Below, piece after piece: positions 43,178 to 51,911 of a DNA stretch of 64,000 nt. The position numbers were made by a program, and so were the translations under genes. The stretch's first letter is position 1. The number at the start of each line of letters is the position of its first letter. The stretch covers positions 6,758,001 to 6,822,000 of the forward strand of contig OZ244987.1 of the NCBI GenBank assembly GCA_965223105.1, given 5' to 3'. The notes under the pieces are model-generated. The model was not told the origin of the DNA, searched no databases, and saw only the letters and a program-made list of their open reading frames with translations. Origin of the DNA: JABDMH01 sp965223105. Lineage in GTDB: Bacteria > Bacteroidota > Bacteroidia > Chitinophagales > Saprospiraceae.

Positions 43178-45539
43178 TTGGAGGGCGATTTCGGGCGTCG
43201 TGTCCTTAATCCTTTGGAGCATGATCATCAATGCACAAATGTCCATTGATGGATTTGTCCTGGATGCAGTAACCGGTGAAGCACTCAATGGTGCTCATAT
43301 TTACACGCTTCACGATAGCAGCTCTCACATCACTGACGAACTCGGCTATTTCTCCCTACATGTAGTGAAGCCATCAAAGCAGGTAAGATTCATCGTTTCA
43401 TATGTGGGGTATCAGGTGGATACATTTTCCGTGCATCCATCCCGGGATTCTCTGATCTACATCAAGCTCAGGTCTGGGTTGTTGCTGAATGAAATAGAAG
43501 TTGTTCGAGCTGTTGGTGGTAGAAATACCGATCGATTCATCCAGCTGCAAACGAGTGAAACTACTAGCCTGCCGTCCTTAACTGGGCAGACGGATGTTTT
43601 GAAAGCATTTCAACTGCTGCCTGGTGTTTCAGGAGGATTAGAGGGAAATGGTGGCCTATATGTCCGTGGAGGCAGCCCTGATCAAAACTTGATTCTATTA
43701 GACGGTACACCACTATACTACGCCTATCATCTTGGTGGTTTTATTTCAACATTTGATCCTAACAGTATCAAGAATACAACGCTATATCATGACTATATTC
43801 CATCAAAATACTCTGGGAGGTTATCCTCAGTAGTCGATGTCAGACTAAAGGATGGCGGCAAAGATCGATGGCGAAAAGATCTTAATGTTGGACTTTTGGC
43901 AACATCATTTTCGGCCAATGGACCACTGAGTGAAAAATTAACAATCTCTTTCTCAGTCAGAAGAACTCTCTATGATCTTTTAGCCAATGCGTATTTGAAA
44001 TATATAGACAGACAAGACTTCACTGGTGGTTATTTCATATTTGATGCACACACCAAATTGACGCTATCTCCCAACCCGAAAAATAGATTCCAGCTTTCAT
44101 TTTACAGCGGGCTGGATAAATCATTCGTGCGAGATCAATCTAAAGACATTGTATTCAGAGAATTTCCGGATGAACCATTCAAAGCAATGGGTAACAATAC
44201 AGCACTTTGGGGTAATACAGTCTTGGCTTTGAGCTGGAATCTGATCCCTAGCGGCTCTTGGACCTTTGATATATTCGGTAAATACGCCCACTTTTTTCTT
44301 ACAAATCGTAGTCTTCTTGATGTGAGATCTGACAGTCGAATTGTCTTGTTTAATGATCAAAAATTACAATCAAAAATAAATGATTTTGAGGTAAGTGCCA
44401 GGGTCAAGAGATATTTCAGAAATGACCTTCGAAGTGAATTGGGTGTGTCTGCAAATCTACGTCACTTTACACCTTTCAGTCAAACTTTTCAGTTACAGAG
44501 TGAATTTCAAACCTCAGATACAATCTACAGCGACGGTACTTCTCGAAGTCCAGAATTCAAATTTTACAATGAATGGACTTGGGACAACTTCATCAAGAAT
44601 TTTTCAGTAAAGAGTGGCGCTAGTCTATCCTTATTCTCAATTCCTACAAAGAATTATTGGCTTCTTGATCCACGATTTATTCTGACATATGAGAGGGCTG
44701 CTTGGTCATTGAGTGCCAGTTACATGCGGCTTCACCAATTTTTGCATTTCTTATCCAATTCCTCCAATGGATTCCCTGCCGATCTTTGGGTTCCCAGCAC
44801 AGCAAATGTTGCACCGCAACGTTCCAGTCAGATATGGCTAGGGGCCAAAAGGTCTCACAAATCACTTGAGTTATCGCTCGGTATCTTCTTCAAAGAATTC
44901 AATGATTTGATAAGACTTAGGGCGGGAGAAGGATTTTTTCGACCAGGTGCACTTTCAACCAAAATTCTGGATGGCGGCGGTGGGAGAGCTCAAGGCTTGG
45001 AATTCCTTGCTAAGAAAAAATTAGACAGGGTAAATGGTTGGATTGCTTATACAATATCTCGAAATGAGCGCCGATTCATGGGCTTCAACAATAATCAATG
45101 GTTTCCCTATTTGTATGATCGGCGACATGACATTTCCCTGGTCTTACAGTATGATTTGAGTCAGTCGATCACCTTCGGTGGGACATGGATCTATCAGTCT
45201 GGACATCCCCTCACATTTCCAAATTTCCGCTACCTCCTACAAACCGATGATCTTACAGACCGATTTCAAAACTTTAGCCGATTGACAACTATTTATGATG
45301 TCACGGCCGCAAATAATGTTTTGTCGCGACCTGCTCACAGATTGGATATTTCATTTGAATTTAAGAGGAAAAAAGGAAAAAGCTTAAATACTTGGAAGGT
45401 TGGTATCTACAATCTTTATAATCGCAGAAATCCTTATTATTACTACATACAAAGAGCGCCTGAAAATGGCATACCCCAATTGAAGCAGGTCAGTATATTT
45501 CCAATATTACCATTTTTTAATTTCCATAAGAGTTGGTAG
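43125..45539 (+). CDS. TonB-dependent outer-membrane receptor
   Basis: An 804-residue TonB-dependent transporter. After a signal-like segment (ISGVVSLILWSMIINAQ) comes a carboxypeptidase-regulatory-like domain (IDGFVLDAVTGEALNGAHI). The plug follows (TSLPSLTGQTDVLKAFQLLPGVSGGLEGNGGLYVRGGSPDQNLILLDG) and then a 22-strand-type barrel with many aromatic turns. The length and DUF4249 partner differ from SusC/SusD pairs. The substrate is unknown. The ATG at 43125 lies inside the DUF4249 gene, so translation of the two is probably coupled. Confidence 0.92.
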   Translation: MALEWWQVLIKNTLKYSNWRAISGVVSLILWSMIINAQMSIDGFVLDAVTGEALNGAHIYTLHDSSSHITDELGYFSLHVVKPSKQVRFIVSYVGYQVDTFSVHPSRDSLIYIKLRSGLLLNEIEVVRAVGGRNTDRFIQLQTSETTSLPSLTGQTDVLKAFQLLPGVSGGLEGNGGLYVRGGSPDQNLILLDGTPLYYAYHLGGFISTFDPNSIKNTTLYHDYIPSKYSGRLSSVVDVRLKDGGKDRWRKDLNVGLLATSFSANGPLSEKLTISFSVRRTLYDLLANAYLKYIDRQDFTGGYFIFDAHTKLTLSPNPKNRFQLSFYSGLDKSFVRDQSKDIVFREFPDEPFKAMGNNTALWGNTVLALSWNLIPSGSWTFDIFGKYAHFFLTNRSLLDVRSDSRIVLFNDQKLQSKINDFEVSARVKRYFRNDLRSELGVSANLRHFTPFSQTFQLQSEFQTSDTIYSDGTSRSPEFKFYNEWTWDNFIKNFSVKSGASLSLFSIPTKNYWLLDPRFILTYERAAWSLSASYMRLHQFLHFLSNSSNGFPADLWVPSTANVAPQRSSQIWLGAKRSHKSLELSLGIFFKEFNDLIRLRAGEGFFRPGALSTKILDGGGGRAQGLEFLAKKKLDRVNGWIAYTISRNERRFMGFNNNQWFPYLYDRRHDISLVLQYDLSQSITFGGTWIYQSGHPLTFPNFRYLLQTDDLTDRFQNFSRLTTIYDVTAANNVLSRPAHRLDISFEFKRKKGKSLNTWKVGIYNLYNRRNPYYYYIQRAPENGIPQLKQVSIFPILPFFNFHKSW

Positions 45540-45549
45540 TACTATCAAG

Positions 45550-45581
45550 CCCTGATTTCGCATCAGGGTTTGATTTCACCG
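45550..45581. repeat. Intergenic hairpin repeat, copy B
   Basis: CCCTGAT-TTCGC-ATCAGGG, then TTTGATTTCACCG, 10 bases after the TonB receptor stop. It shares the bases beyond the stem with copy A at 42085, so this is a true repeat and not only a similar hairpin. Confidence 0.65.
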
Positions 45582-45696
45582 CCACATTCTCCTCTATGCA
45601 GTTTACGTTTTGTTCAATCCATCACCGGCCTGTTCCTCCCAAACTTATTTATTGATCATTTGATTGTTTGAAGATTTTTATTGGGATTAATTCCGG

Positions 45697-45751
45697 GGGT
45701 GATGGGAAATCACCCCCCGATTCCGTTTCCCATCAGGGCCTGATTTCACCG
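45697..45751. repeat. Hairpin repeat region, copy C with adjoining hairpin
   Basis: GGGGGTGAT-GGGAA-ATCACCCCC (about 45696-45718) is followed at 45721 by TTCCGTTTCCCATCAGGG and CTGATTTCACCG. The latter matches the second half of copies A and B while its first arm is replaced. It lies between the convergent TonB receptor and permease genes. Confidence 0.6.
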
Positions 45752-45760
45752 AAGATTCCG

Positions 45761-48142
45761 CTATTCCACCCTCAATGAATTTACCGGATTGCTCAATGCC
45801 GCCCGCACACTCTGTACACCGGTGGAAAGTATAGCCATGACAATTACACTTATGCCAGCCAAGAGGAACATCCACCACTGTATTTGGATACGGTAACTGA
45901 AATCCTGCAGCCATTTGGACATCGAAAACCAGGCAAAGGGTATGGCCAAGAAGGCACTGATCACGATTAATCGCAAAAAATCCCTAGATAATAACCCTAC
46001 AATGCCGGTCGCAGTCGCTCCCAAAACTTTGCGGATACCAATTTCTTTGGTCCTCCGATGCACGGCAAACGTAGTGAGCCCAAACAACCCCAGGCAAGAA
46101 ATGAAAACCAATATGGCAGCAAACACTTTAAACAAAAATCCCATGCGGGCTTCAGATTCATGCATTTTTTGGTAAGACTCATCCAGGAAAGTATAGTGAA
46201 AAGGCTGATGAGGAAAAAAGTCAGCAAATTTCTTCTCTGCTTTTGCAATGGCAGTTTGAACATGATGTCCATCAAGCCTGACTAAAATGGTACCGTGCCA
46301 TCCCGATGAAGTTGAAATCAGCAAGGGTTGAATATCTTCACGCATTCCTCTAAAATGGAAATCCTTAACTACGCCTATGATCTCACCTTCTACATTTCTC
46401 CAGTTGGTCTTAATTCCAACTACTGGTTCTGGAATTTGAAATTTCTTGATCGCAGTTTCATTGAGGATGACATGATTCCTGTCTGTCGGAAGATCAGGAT
46501 CAAACCACCGGCCTCGCTTCATGGGCAAATTGAACACCGACATTAGGTGATCATCCACTGAAAAGGTTGCGACAGGAGCATCAAAATCATCATCCTTCCC
46601 TTCCCAACTAAAATTACCAGAATTTAAACTCCTTATATTGATGATAGATCCGCTAACCGCAGTCAATCCTTTGATTTCTGGTAGTTTTCTCATTTCATCG
46701 GCATACAATGACAAGTTGGAATAATTCTTTCTCCAGTCACCTCTGCTCATATTAGGGCTGATTTCCAACACCTGTGTGCGATCGTATCCTACATCTTTAT
46801 CCTGTATATACGACAATTGCTGTTGTACGATTACTGCACAACTTAACATAGCAATGGTCAGAACAAACTGGCAGGCAACCATCGCTTTACGAAAAAACAA
46901 GCTTCGTGAGGGATTATTTCTTGCCATGAAGTTTCTGGCCTTAAAAATCCCGAACGTCCAGGCTGGATAGAGACCAGCAATCAACACATTGATCAGCAAT
47001 ATCCCCAGTAACATGACCCAGATGAGGGGCTGAGTAATCAAATCATCTCTTACTGAGATGTATTCACCGAGATACGGAAGGATCAATATGACAGCGGCCA
47101 CCGCAAGTAAAAATGATGCGAAACTGATGATGAAGGACTCAAGGATGATCTGAGTAAAAATATTGCCAAAAGATGCACCGACAATTTTCTTAATACCAAT
47201 CTCTTTCTCCCTCCTGCTAACCAATGCAGTGGATAAATTGGTGTAATTCAAACCGGCGATGATCAGAATAAAAAGGCCTATGAGCGCAAATACTTGAACT
47301 GTAGCCTTGTTTCCATGTTCAAAAACATCATTTTGCACAACATGACTGAAGCGCACATCCGATAGTGCCTCAAGCGAAATCGTAGCTTGGTTATTTTCCC
47401 TATTTCTCTCCAGGATTTGGGTCATCTTTGTAGCTAAAGATGTTGGATCCACACCGTCTGCTAATCTGACGAACGTCAAGAAGTCGAAGTTGCCCCAAGA
47501 GTGATCGTTTCTACGATTTTCTTCTTCACTCCAGCGAGATTCGAGGGGAATAAACGCCTTGAATTGAAAATTTGAATTCACCGGATTATCCTCCAAGATC
47601 AAATTTACCTGGTAATCGATCGAATCAATCCGCACGATTTTTCCCAGAGCATCTTCCTTTCCAAAATACTTATCAGCCAAATCCTGCGTCAAGGCCAGAC
47701 TGTGTACTCTTTGGTAAAAGTCTTCTGTAGATCCCTCTTTAATGCGATAGTAAAATTCATCCAACCATCCCTGATCAACGTAGGCGAGATCCTCTTCTTC
47801 CAGTACCTGGCCATTTTCCAGTTCAACAACAGGCCGGTGAAAAGCTGTCCTTAGCATCACCAGTTCTTCGATTTCCGGGAGTTCAGTAGTCGCATGCCGG
47901 TTCAGCATGAGTGGTACCACCCCCCAATGCCAAACATCTGAGCCGACATCAATATGAGAAATCAGTCGATACATCCGATCACCATGGGGAATGTCCCGGT
48001 CAAAGGTGAGCTCATTCTGGACCCAGAGAAAGATCAGGATGACAGCCGTCAGACCGATGGTCAAGCCAGAAATATTGACGACGGAAAAAAAGCGGTTTGC
48101 TGTAAGACTTCTCCAAGCAACCTTAAAATTATTGTAGAACAT
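45761..48142 (-). CDS. FtsX/MacB-type ABC transporter permease
   Basis: A 793-residue inner-membrane protein with two MacB-type periplasmic domains and two FtsX-like four-helix units. The first transmembrane helix is FFSVVNISGLTIGLTAVILIFLWV. SRREKEIGIKKIVGASFGNIF and HRRTKEIGIRKVLGATATGIVGLL are the paired FtsX coupling motifs. No ATPase gene is adjacent, so the partner is encoded elsewhere. Such long permeases in this phylum occur in families linked to stress or peptide export; the substrate is unknown. Confidence 0.9.
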   Translation of the reverse strand: MFYNNFKVAWRSLTANRFFSVVNISGLTIGLTAVILIFLWVQNELTFDRDIPHGDRMYRLISHIDVGSDVWHWGVVPLMLNRHATTELPEIEELVMLRTAFHRPVVELENGQVLEEEDLAYVDQGWLDEFYYRIKEGSTEDFYQRVHSLALTQDLADKYFGKEDALGKIVRIDSIDYQVNLILEDNPVNSNFQFKAFIPLESRWSEEENRRNDHSWGNFDFLTFVRLADGVDPTSLATKMTQILERNRENNQATISLEALSDVRFSHVVQNDVFEHGNKATVQVFALIGLFILIIAGLNYTNLSTALVSRREKEIGIKKIVGASFGNIFTQIILESFIISFASFLLAVAAVILILPYLGEYISVRDDLITQPLIWVMLLGILLINVLIAGLYPAWTFGIFKARNFMARNNPSRSLFFRKAMVACQFVLTIAMLSCAVIVQQQLSYIQDKDVGYDRTQVLEISPNMSRGDWRKNYSNLSLYADEMRKLPEIKGLTAVSGSIINIRSLNSGNFSWEGKDDDFDAPVATFSVDDHLMSVFNLPMKRGRWFDPDLPTDRNHVILNETAIKKFQIPEPVVGIKTNWRNVEGEIIGVVKDFHFRGMREDIQPLLISTSSGWHGTILVRLDGHHVQTAIAKAEKKFADFFPHQPFHYTFLDESYQKMHESEARMGFLFKVFAAILVFISCLGLFGLTTFAVHRRTKEIGIRKVLGATATGIVGLLSRDFLRLIVISAFLAIPFAWFSMSKWLQDFSYRIQIQWWMFLLAGISVIVMAILSTGVQSVRAALSNPVNSLRVE

Positions 48143-48586
48143 TGCTGAGCTTTTTCGAATATTGACGTCTTATTAAAGCTAAAACGTAACTACGTTGTCA
48201 TCATGATGCATGTGCCCTGAGCTCTACTTTACTGCCATCATTGATAACGGATCATCCATTTCCTTGATATCAGAGGTGATTAAGATTACTTCTAACACCT
48301 GTTGATATCAAGATATAAGTGGGAAAAATTGAAATATTACTTGATCGCTGTTCCGAATGTTAGAGTACTCTTCACTATACCTTAACTTTGATTTGCAAGA
48401 GCATACAAGTTATTATTTATTGCATAGACACACCACCAAATCATACTCGCCAGTAAGTTTTTTTAGACTAGTCTGGACCCCATGATGGAAGCATATACCT
48501 CCCACCTTGGAATTTGAGCTTCTAGCTATTCAACCGGTAGCATGATAGGTAATGTGCTAACTGGACTAGTAAATGGTACTTGGTTA
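48143..48586. other. Intergenic region with a long inverted repeat
   Basis: No supportable gene. CTTGATATCA (48263-48272) pairs with TGATATCAAG (48303-48312), with AGGTG and CACCT extending the arms inward around a 17-base loop. The rest is AT-rich and unstructured to the eye. It marks the start of a decayed patch that runs to about 49.9 kb. Confidence 0.5.
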
Positions 48587-48778
48587 TCAAAACCAAAAAC
48601 CCATTCCCAGACTGATTACCGACGATCTAAAGAGATCATCGCGTTGCATGATGCCTAGGAAGTATCGGAGGTGGGCATCAAATTTCTGACTGAGGTGAAA
48701 GCCAGACCCAAGGGTTAGTCCTAAATCGAATCGGTCGAAATCAGACTTGGCCGGGTCTTTTTCCTGAATAAATTCTAA
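48587..48778 (-). pseudogene. C-terminal fragment of an outer-membrane barrel protein
   Basis: LEFIQEKDPAKSDFDRFDLGLTLGSGFHLSQKFDAHLRYFLGI...SSVISLGMGFWF reads as the last strands of a porin-like barrel ending in an aromatic residue, as in PorT-type proteins. No signal peptide or upstream strands are present. The frame upstream of about 48779 belongs to a different duplicated segment, so this is a remnant joined to unrelated DNA. Confidence 0.6.
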
Positions 48779-48861
48779 CAATCCACGACCGAATTGCTTG
48801 CTTATACTGCAACCGTTCATCGGAGAGTAGCTCTGGAGCAAAAGAAAACGATTTATTCATC
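48779..48861 (-). pseudogene. Duplicated fragment of the TrpF-like gene
   Basis: 48781-48843 matches 50311-50373 with about six differences in 63 bases. In the gene's frame it reads FAPELLSDERLQYKQAIRSWI against FAPELLADDRLQDMQAIQSWI. Weak similarity continues a few codons further to an aligned Met, then stops appear. It is fused out of frame to the barrel fragment. Confidence 0.65.
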
Positions 48862-48935
48862 CGTTTTCAGCGTTACAGTCAACTAGTCTAGTGAGAAATT
48901 AAACCAATCAATTTGCTGCCGAAGCAGAAAAGGAA

Positions 48936-49493
48936 TTGGAAATACTGATCGAATACTTACAGCGGAAAAAATACAGTCCGGATACTGTGCAGGAGTATTT
49001 TAATAACTGTGGGCTGTTCCTGAAAAATATGCACGATCAGGATGTCAGTTCCGAGTTCATTACCTATTCGCTAATCCGGGATCTTATTTTTCGATTGCAA
49101 GAAGAGATAGTATTTAAGCAAGTGAACCGGGTGCTGGTATTGTACAATATATTGCAGGTCATAAGTACGAGAGCAGTACCGAGAGGTATGACCTGTTTAA
49201 TCGGGAGGATGATTGAGGAATTATCATCCGCTGAAGTGAGATGCAAACTCGTCCATGAGAAAACATTAATTTTGGAGAAAGACCTCATTATGGAAGAAGT
49301 CATATTTGTTGTTAAGGAATCTCCGGAAGGAGGCTATGAAGCCCAAGCTCTCGGTGCTTCCATCTTCACCGAGGCAGATACTTGGGAAATGCTACGTGAA
49401 GAAGTCAAAGATGCAGTTCGATGCCATTTTGAGGATGGTCAGCAGCGCATTATTCGATTGCACTATGTGAAGGAAGAGATTATAGCTGCATGA
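48936..49493 (+). CDS. hicB: HicB-type antitoxin with an N-terminal extension
   Basis: The last 67 residues, from Met119 (ATG 49290), are a typical HicB antitoxin: EVIFVVKESPEGGYEAQALGASIFTEADTWEMLREEVKDAVRCHF. The preceding 118 residues are unusual. LIEYLQRKKYSPDTVQEYFNN resembles the core-binding domain of tyrosine recombinases, and the following helices do not match a family I know. A GGAG sits 13 bases before ATG 49290, so the normal short antitoxin may be what is made, with the extension a leftover fused in frame. The stop overlaps the hicA start as ATGA. Confidence 0.65.
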   Translation: MEILIEYLQRKKYSPDTVQEYFNNCGLFLKNMHDQDVSSEFITYSLIRDLIFRLQEEIVFKQVNRVLVLYNILQVISTRAVPRGMTCLIGRMIEELSSAEVRCKLVHEKTLILEKDLIMEEVIFVVKESPEGGYEAQALGASIFTEADTWEMLREEVKDAVRCHFEDGQQRIIRLHYVKEEIIAA

Positions 49494-49734
49494 GATTACC
49501 CAGGAATGAGACAGGTCGAGGGCTGTTAAGTAAACTGGAAAAATATGGATATGAAAAAACTCGTCAAAGCGGTAGTCACATTCGATTAACTCAACAACAA
49601 GGGAAAGAACCCATCACATCACAATTCCGGACCATAAGCCTTTACGCGTAGGTACATTATCAAGCATACTACGTGATATTGCAAACCATTTAGGAAAGAG
49701 TAAGGAAGACCTCATCAAGGAATTGTATTCCTAA
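49490..49734 (+). pseudogene. hicA: HicA-type toxin gene with a frameshift
   Basis: Starts at ATG 49490, overlapping the hicB stop. It reads MRLPRNETGRGLLSKLEKYG, then TRQSGSHIRLTQQQGKE, matching HicA mRNA interferases with the catalytic His in GSHIRL. At about 49609-49612 two bases too many shift the frame to a stop at 49650. In the shifted frame the expected remainder continues as HHITIPDHKPLRVGTLSSIL, then KSKEDLIKELYS, ending at 49734. So the toxin is inactivated or, less likely, the site is a sequencing error. Confidence 0.75.
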
Positions 49735-49895
49735 TCCTGTGCTACGAACCCAACCCCATTTAGGCTGTTCAGTGTTTGTCATCACTTGTAATCGTGGGTC
49801 AACCTATACGGGAACGGCATGGACATGTATTTGAATGAACCAGACCTAGATCAGGCCACTGCTCTGTAGTTATGTTATTTTCTTTTGCAACCAGA

Positions 49896-50462
49896 TCATC
49901 TCTTAAGTATTGCCTCAAGCAACTCGTCTACTTCATCAAAAGACTTTAATCCTGGCTGACCTTCATCACCACCGGATACCGCAATTCCGCATCTGGGGGT
50001 CCAAGATGATTCCATGGCCTGCCACTCGGACATGGTCTCAATTTGCACCCAAACGGTCCCATTAGTCTTATCCAATACTTGCCTCAACATCTGGGAATCC
50101 GCAGGGATAAGGGTAGTGTAGGGCAAATCCAAATGGACCAGATCATTCTGGCTATGTAGGATGGTCAAAATATCTTTAGAGACATCACCGATCATAACCA
50201 GCTGTTGTGCGCTCCCTGCGAGACAATCAAAGGAAGACATGACTGAGCCTATGTGGGTGCTCTTCAGATCTCTGTGATTCGGCAACTCTACGCCCCATTT
50301 GGGTCCTTCAATCCACGACTGAATCGCTTGCATATCCTGCAACCGGTCATCGGCGAGTAGCTCTGGAGCAAATAGCATATACTCAGGCATCCAAGCGGCA
50401 AAATACCGTGCATCGGTCAAATTGGTTATATTCCTTACCAACAACGGAGGAGAGTCACTCAT
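49896..50462 (-). CDS. TrpF-like (phosphoribosylanthranilate isomerase-like) protein
   Basis: A 188-residue (beta/alpha)8-like protein. LLVRNITNLTDARYFAAWMPEYMLF follows the TrpF start KICGITNLEDA, but the catalytic Cys position is not a cysteine. The C-terminal CGIAVSGGDEGQPGLKSFDEVDELLEAI matches the DVSSGVE..PG.KD phosphate-binding end. No trp genes are nearby. It is therefore probably not a working isomerase in tryptophan synthesis; the function is unknown. It is divergent from the alkyltransferase-like gene, 19 bases apart. A partial duplicate lies at 48.8 kb. Confidence 0.7.
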   Translation of the reverse strand: MSDSPPLLVRNITNLTDARYFAAWMPEYMLFAPELLADDRLQDMQAIQSWIEGPKWGVELPNHRDLKSTHIGSVMSSFDCLAGSAQQLVMIGDVSKDILTILHSQNDLVHLDLPYTTLIPADSQMLRQVLDKTNGTVWVQIETMSEWQAMESSWTPRCGIAVSGGDEGQPGLKSFDEVDELLEAILKR

Positions 50463-50481
50463 AGGATAAAGATAATGTGCA

Positions 50482-50829
50482 ATGACAAGAGATAAGCACT
50501 ACTACGAATGGGTATACGAGGTAACACGGCAAGTCCCTGCCGGCCGGGTCACTACCTATGGTGCTATTTCTGATTACCTGGCTCTAGGCAGTGCCCGGAT
50601 GGTAGGGTGGGCACTCCGCCAGCTGCGTCCGGAAGATAGGGTGCCGGCACACCGGGTTGTCAATCATAAAGGAGAGCTTTCGGGCAGACATCACTTTGTG
50701 CCACCAAGTAGAATGCAGCAACTACTTGAAGAAGAAGGTACTGAGGTTCGCGACAATCGGGTCGCCGACTTCTCCATTCGACTTTGGAAACCGGCAGAAC
50801 ACCTACCCCATGAGGACATTGACCTTTGA
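50482..50829 (+). CDS. Alkyltransferase-like (MGMT family) protein
   Basis: A 115-residue protein with the DNA-binding domain of O6-alkylguanine transferases: VYEVTRQVPAGRVTTYGAISDYL, GSARMVGWALRQL and the active-site loop VPAHRVVNHKG. In true transferases this loop is PCHRV; here Ala56 replaces the acceptor cysteine. Such ATL proteins bind alkylated guanine and flag it for nucleotide excision repair without removing the alkyl group; uvrB is in this window. The role is inferred from family knowledge. Confidence 0.88.
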   Translation: MTRDKHYYEWVYEVTRQVPAGRVTTYGAISDYLALGSARMVGWALRQLRPEDRVPAHRVVNHKGELSGRHHFVPPSRMQQLLEEEGTEVRDNRVADFSIRLWKPAEHLPHEDIDL

Positions 50830-50981
50830 TCTTCGCCGTAAGTTGTTAGGCGAGTCATCTTTCGATTCCTTTGTATATGAACGAGTTAGATAAAATTTTC
50901 AGAAAACTTGACCAGCAATACGCAATAATTTTCTTCTCCAGGTTGTTTTAAGGGAAAGTTTAACTAACCAAAACTTATTGT

Positions 50982-51218
50982 ATGACGCAAAACTGTACAC
51001 AAAATGATTTAATTCGACTGATGTACAATGAAACTTCGCCTGAGGAGTCACGTGTACTAAGAGAGGAGATGGAATCCGATTGGGAATCAAAAGAGGCTTA
51101 TCAAGAATTGTTGATAACAGCCAAAAAATTGCCCAAAGTTACATTTGCTCCTTCTCAAAAGTGCATCTCAGAAATCTTGCACTATAGCAAGTTGACGGCT
51201 CTGCAGGTTGAGTTTTGA
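50982..51218 (+). CDS. Small conserved-looking acidic protein of unknown function
   Basis: A 78-residue protein. CTQNDLIRLMYNETSPEESRVLREEMESDWESKEAYQELL resembles the short N-terminal domains of anti-sigma or zinc-finger-like proteins of this phylum, in which a cysteine precedes a helix with LIRYxY. It lacks a membrane segment and a HxxxCxxC motif. A strong bidirectional terminator follows at once. The sequence reads as a real gene with its own upstream region, but I cannot give a function. Confidence 0.65.
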   Translation: MTQNCTQNDLIRLMYNETSPEESRVLREEMESDWESKEAYQELLITAKKLPKVTFAPSQKCISEILHYSKLTALQVEF

Positions 51219-51236
51219 AGAAGTCAACCGAATTGA

Positions 51237-51278
51237 AAAAATAAAGCCCTCAGGTGTCTCATCTGAGGGCTTTATTTT
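51237..51278. terminator. Bidirectional rho-independent terminator
   Basis: AAATAAAGCCCTCAG pairs perfectly with CTGAGGGCTTTATTT around a nine-base loop, with A-run before and T-run after. It serves the small gene at 50982 and could also serve the cytochrome gene converging from the other strand. Confidence 0.9.
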
Positions 51279-51325
51279 TCCTTGATGTCATTGGGCACCA
51301 GGAGAGAAGAATGACTCCCTTTCCA

Positions 51326-51742
51326 TCAATTTTGAATAGACATCAAGAAGGCAACCAATTCTCCCTTACGCCCTCGAATTTCTGTGTCATCCATTCCTTC
51401 TGTAGCATAGACTTCGCCCCATACTGGCATTTCTCGAGGACCATGTGCTTGAACAAGCAATCGCCCATCGATGATCCGTGCTATTTCCGCAACTGGAAAC
51501 TCCTTGGCCTTAGGCCTTCTTTTCATGATCTCGGTGAGGTCAGGTGGTGTCGTCTCCAAATCAGTTACTGTTGGTTCAACATCATTTAGTCCATGGCAAG
51601 AAATGCACTGAGCTTCAAATATGGCTTTCCCCCGCTGTGCCTGGGCACTTCGAGAGCCCTCTGGAGGTCCCATACAGCTATAAATAATAGCAAATAGAAG
51701 GGCGATAGTGAGGATCAAGGCGCTGGTCTTCGTTTCCATCAT
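51326..51742 (-). CDS. c-type cytochrome lipoprotein
   Basis: A 138-residue exported class I cytochrome c. The N-terminal hydrophobic segment ends in IIYSC, a lipobox with Cys23, so the protein is probably lipid-anchored in the envelope. The haem motif CISCH is at residues 46-50 and the axial Met105 lies in REMPVWG. The domain has the usual three-helix size and is likely an electron carrier to a terminal oxidase. No oxidase genes are near. It is convergent with the small gene at 50982. Confidence 0.88.
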   Translation of the reverse strand: MMETKTSALILTIALLFAIIYSCMGPPEGSRSAQAQRGKAIFEAQCISCHGLNDVEPTVTDLETTPPDLTEIMKRRPKAKEFPVAEIARIIDGRLLVQAHGPREMPVWGEVYATEGMDDTEIRGRKGELVAFLMSIQN

Positions 51743-51911
51743 CTGAATATTTTGTCAAATCGCAAAATTTAAAAGGATTCTTGGCAATCTCTCATGATCC
51801 AGGTCATGGTTCGATATGAGCTTGGTAAGAATAAGTCCAAAATCCAATCGTATTCTGCTTGCTAATACATATCTTGCAAAGTCATATAATTCACGACCTA
51901 ATATTTATATC

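Noticed and set aside
43125..45539. SusC/SusD-type polysaccharide utilisation pair
   Set aside because: The partner is a DUF4249 lipoprotein, not SusD, and the receptor is shorter than SusC; no glycan-degrading genes are adjacent.
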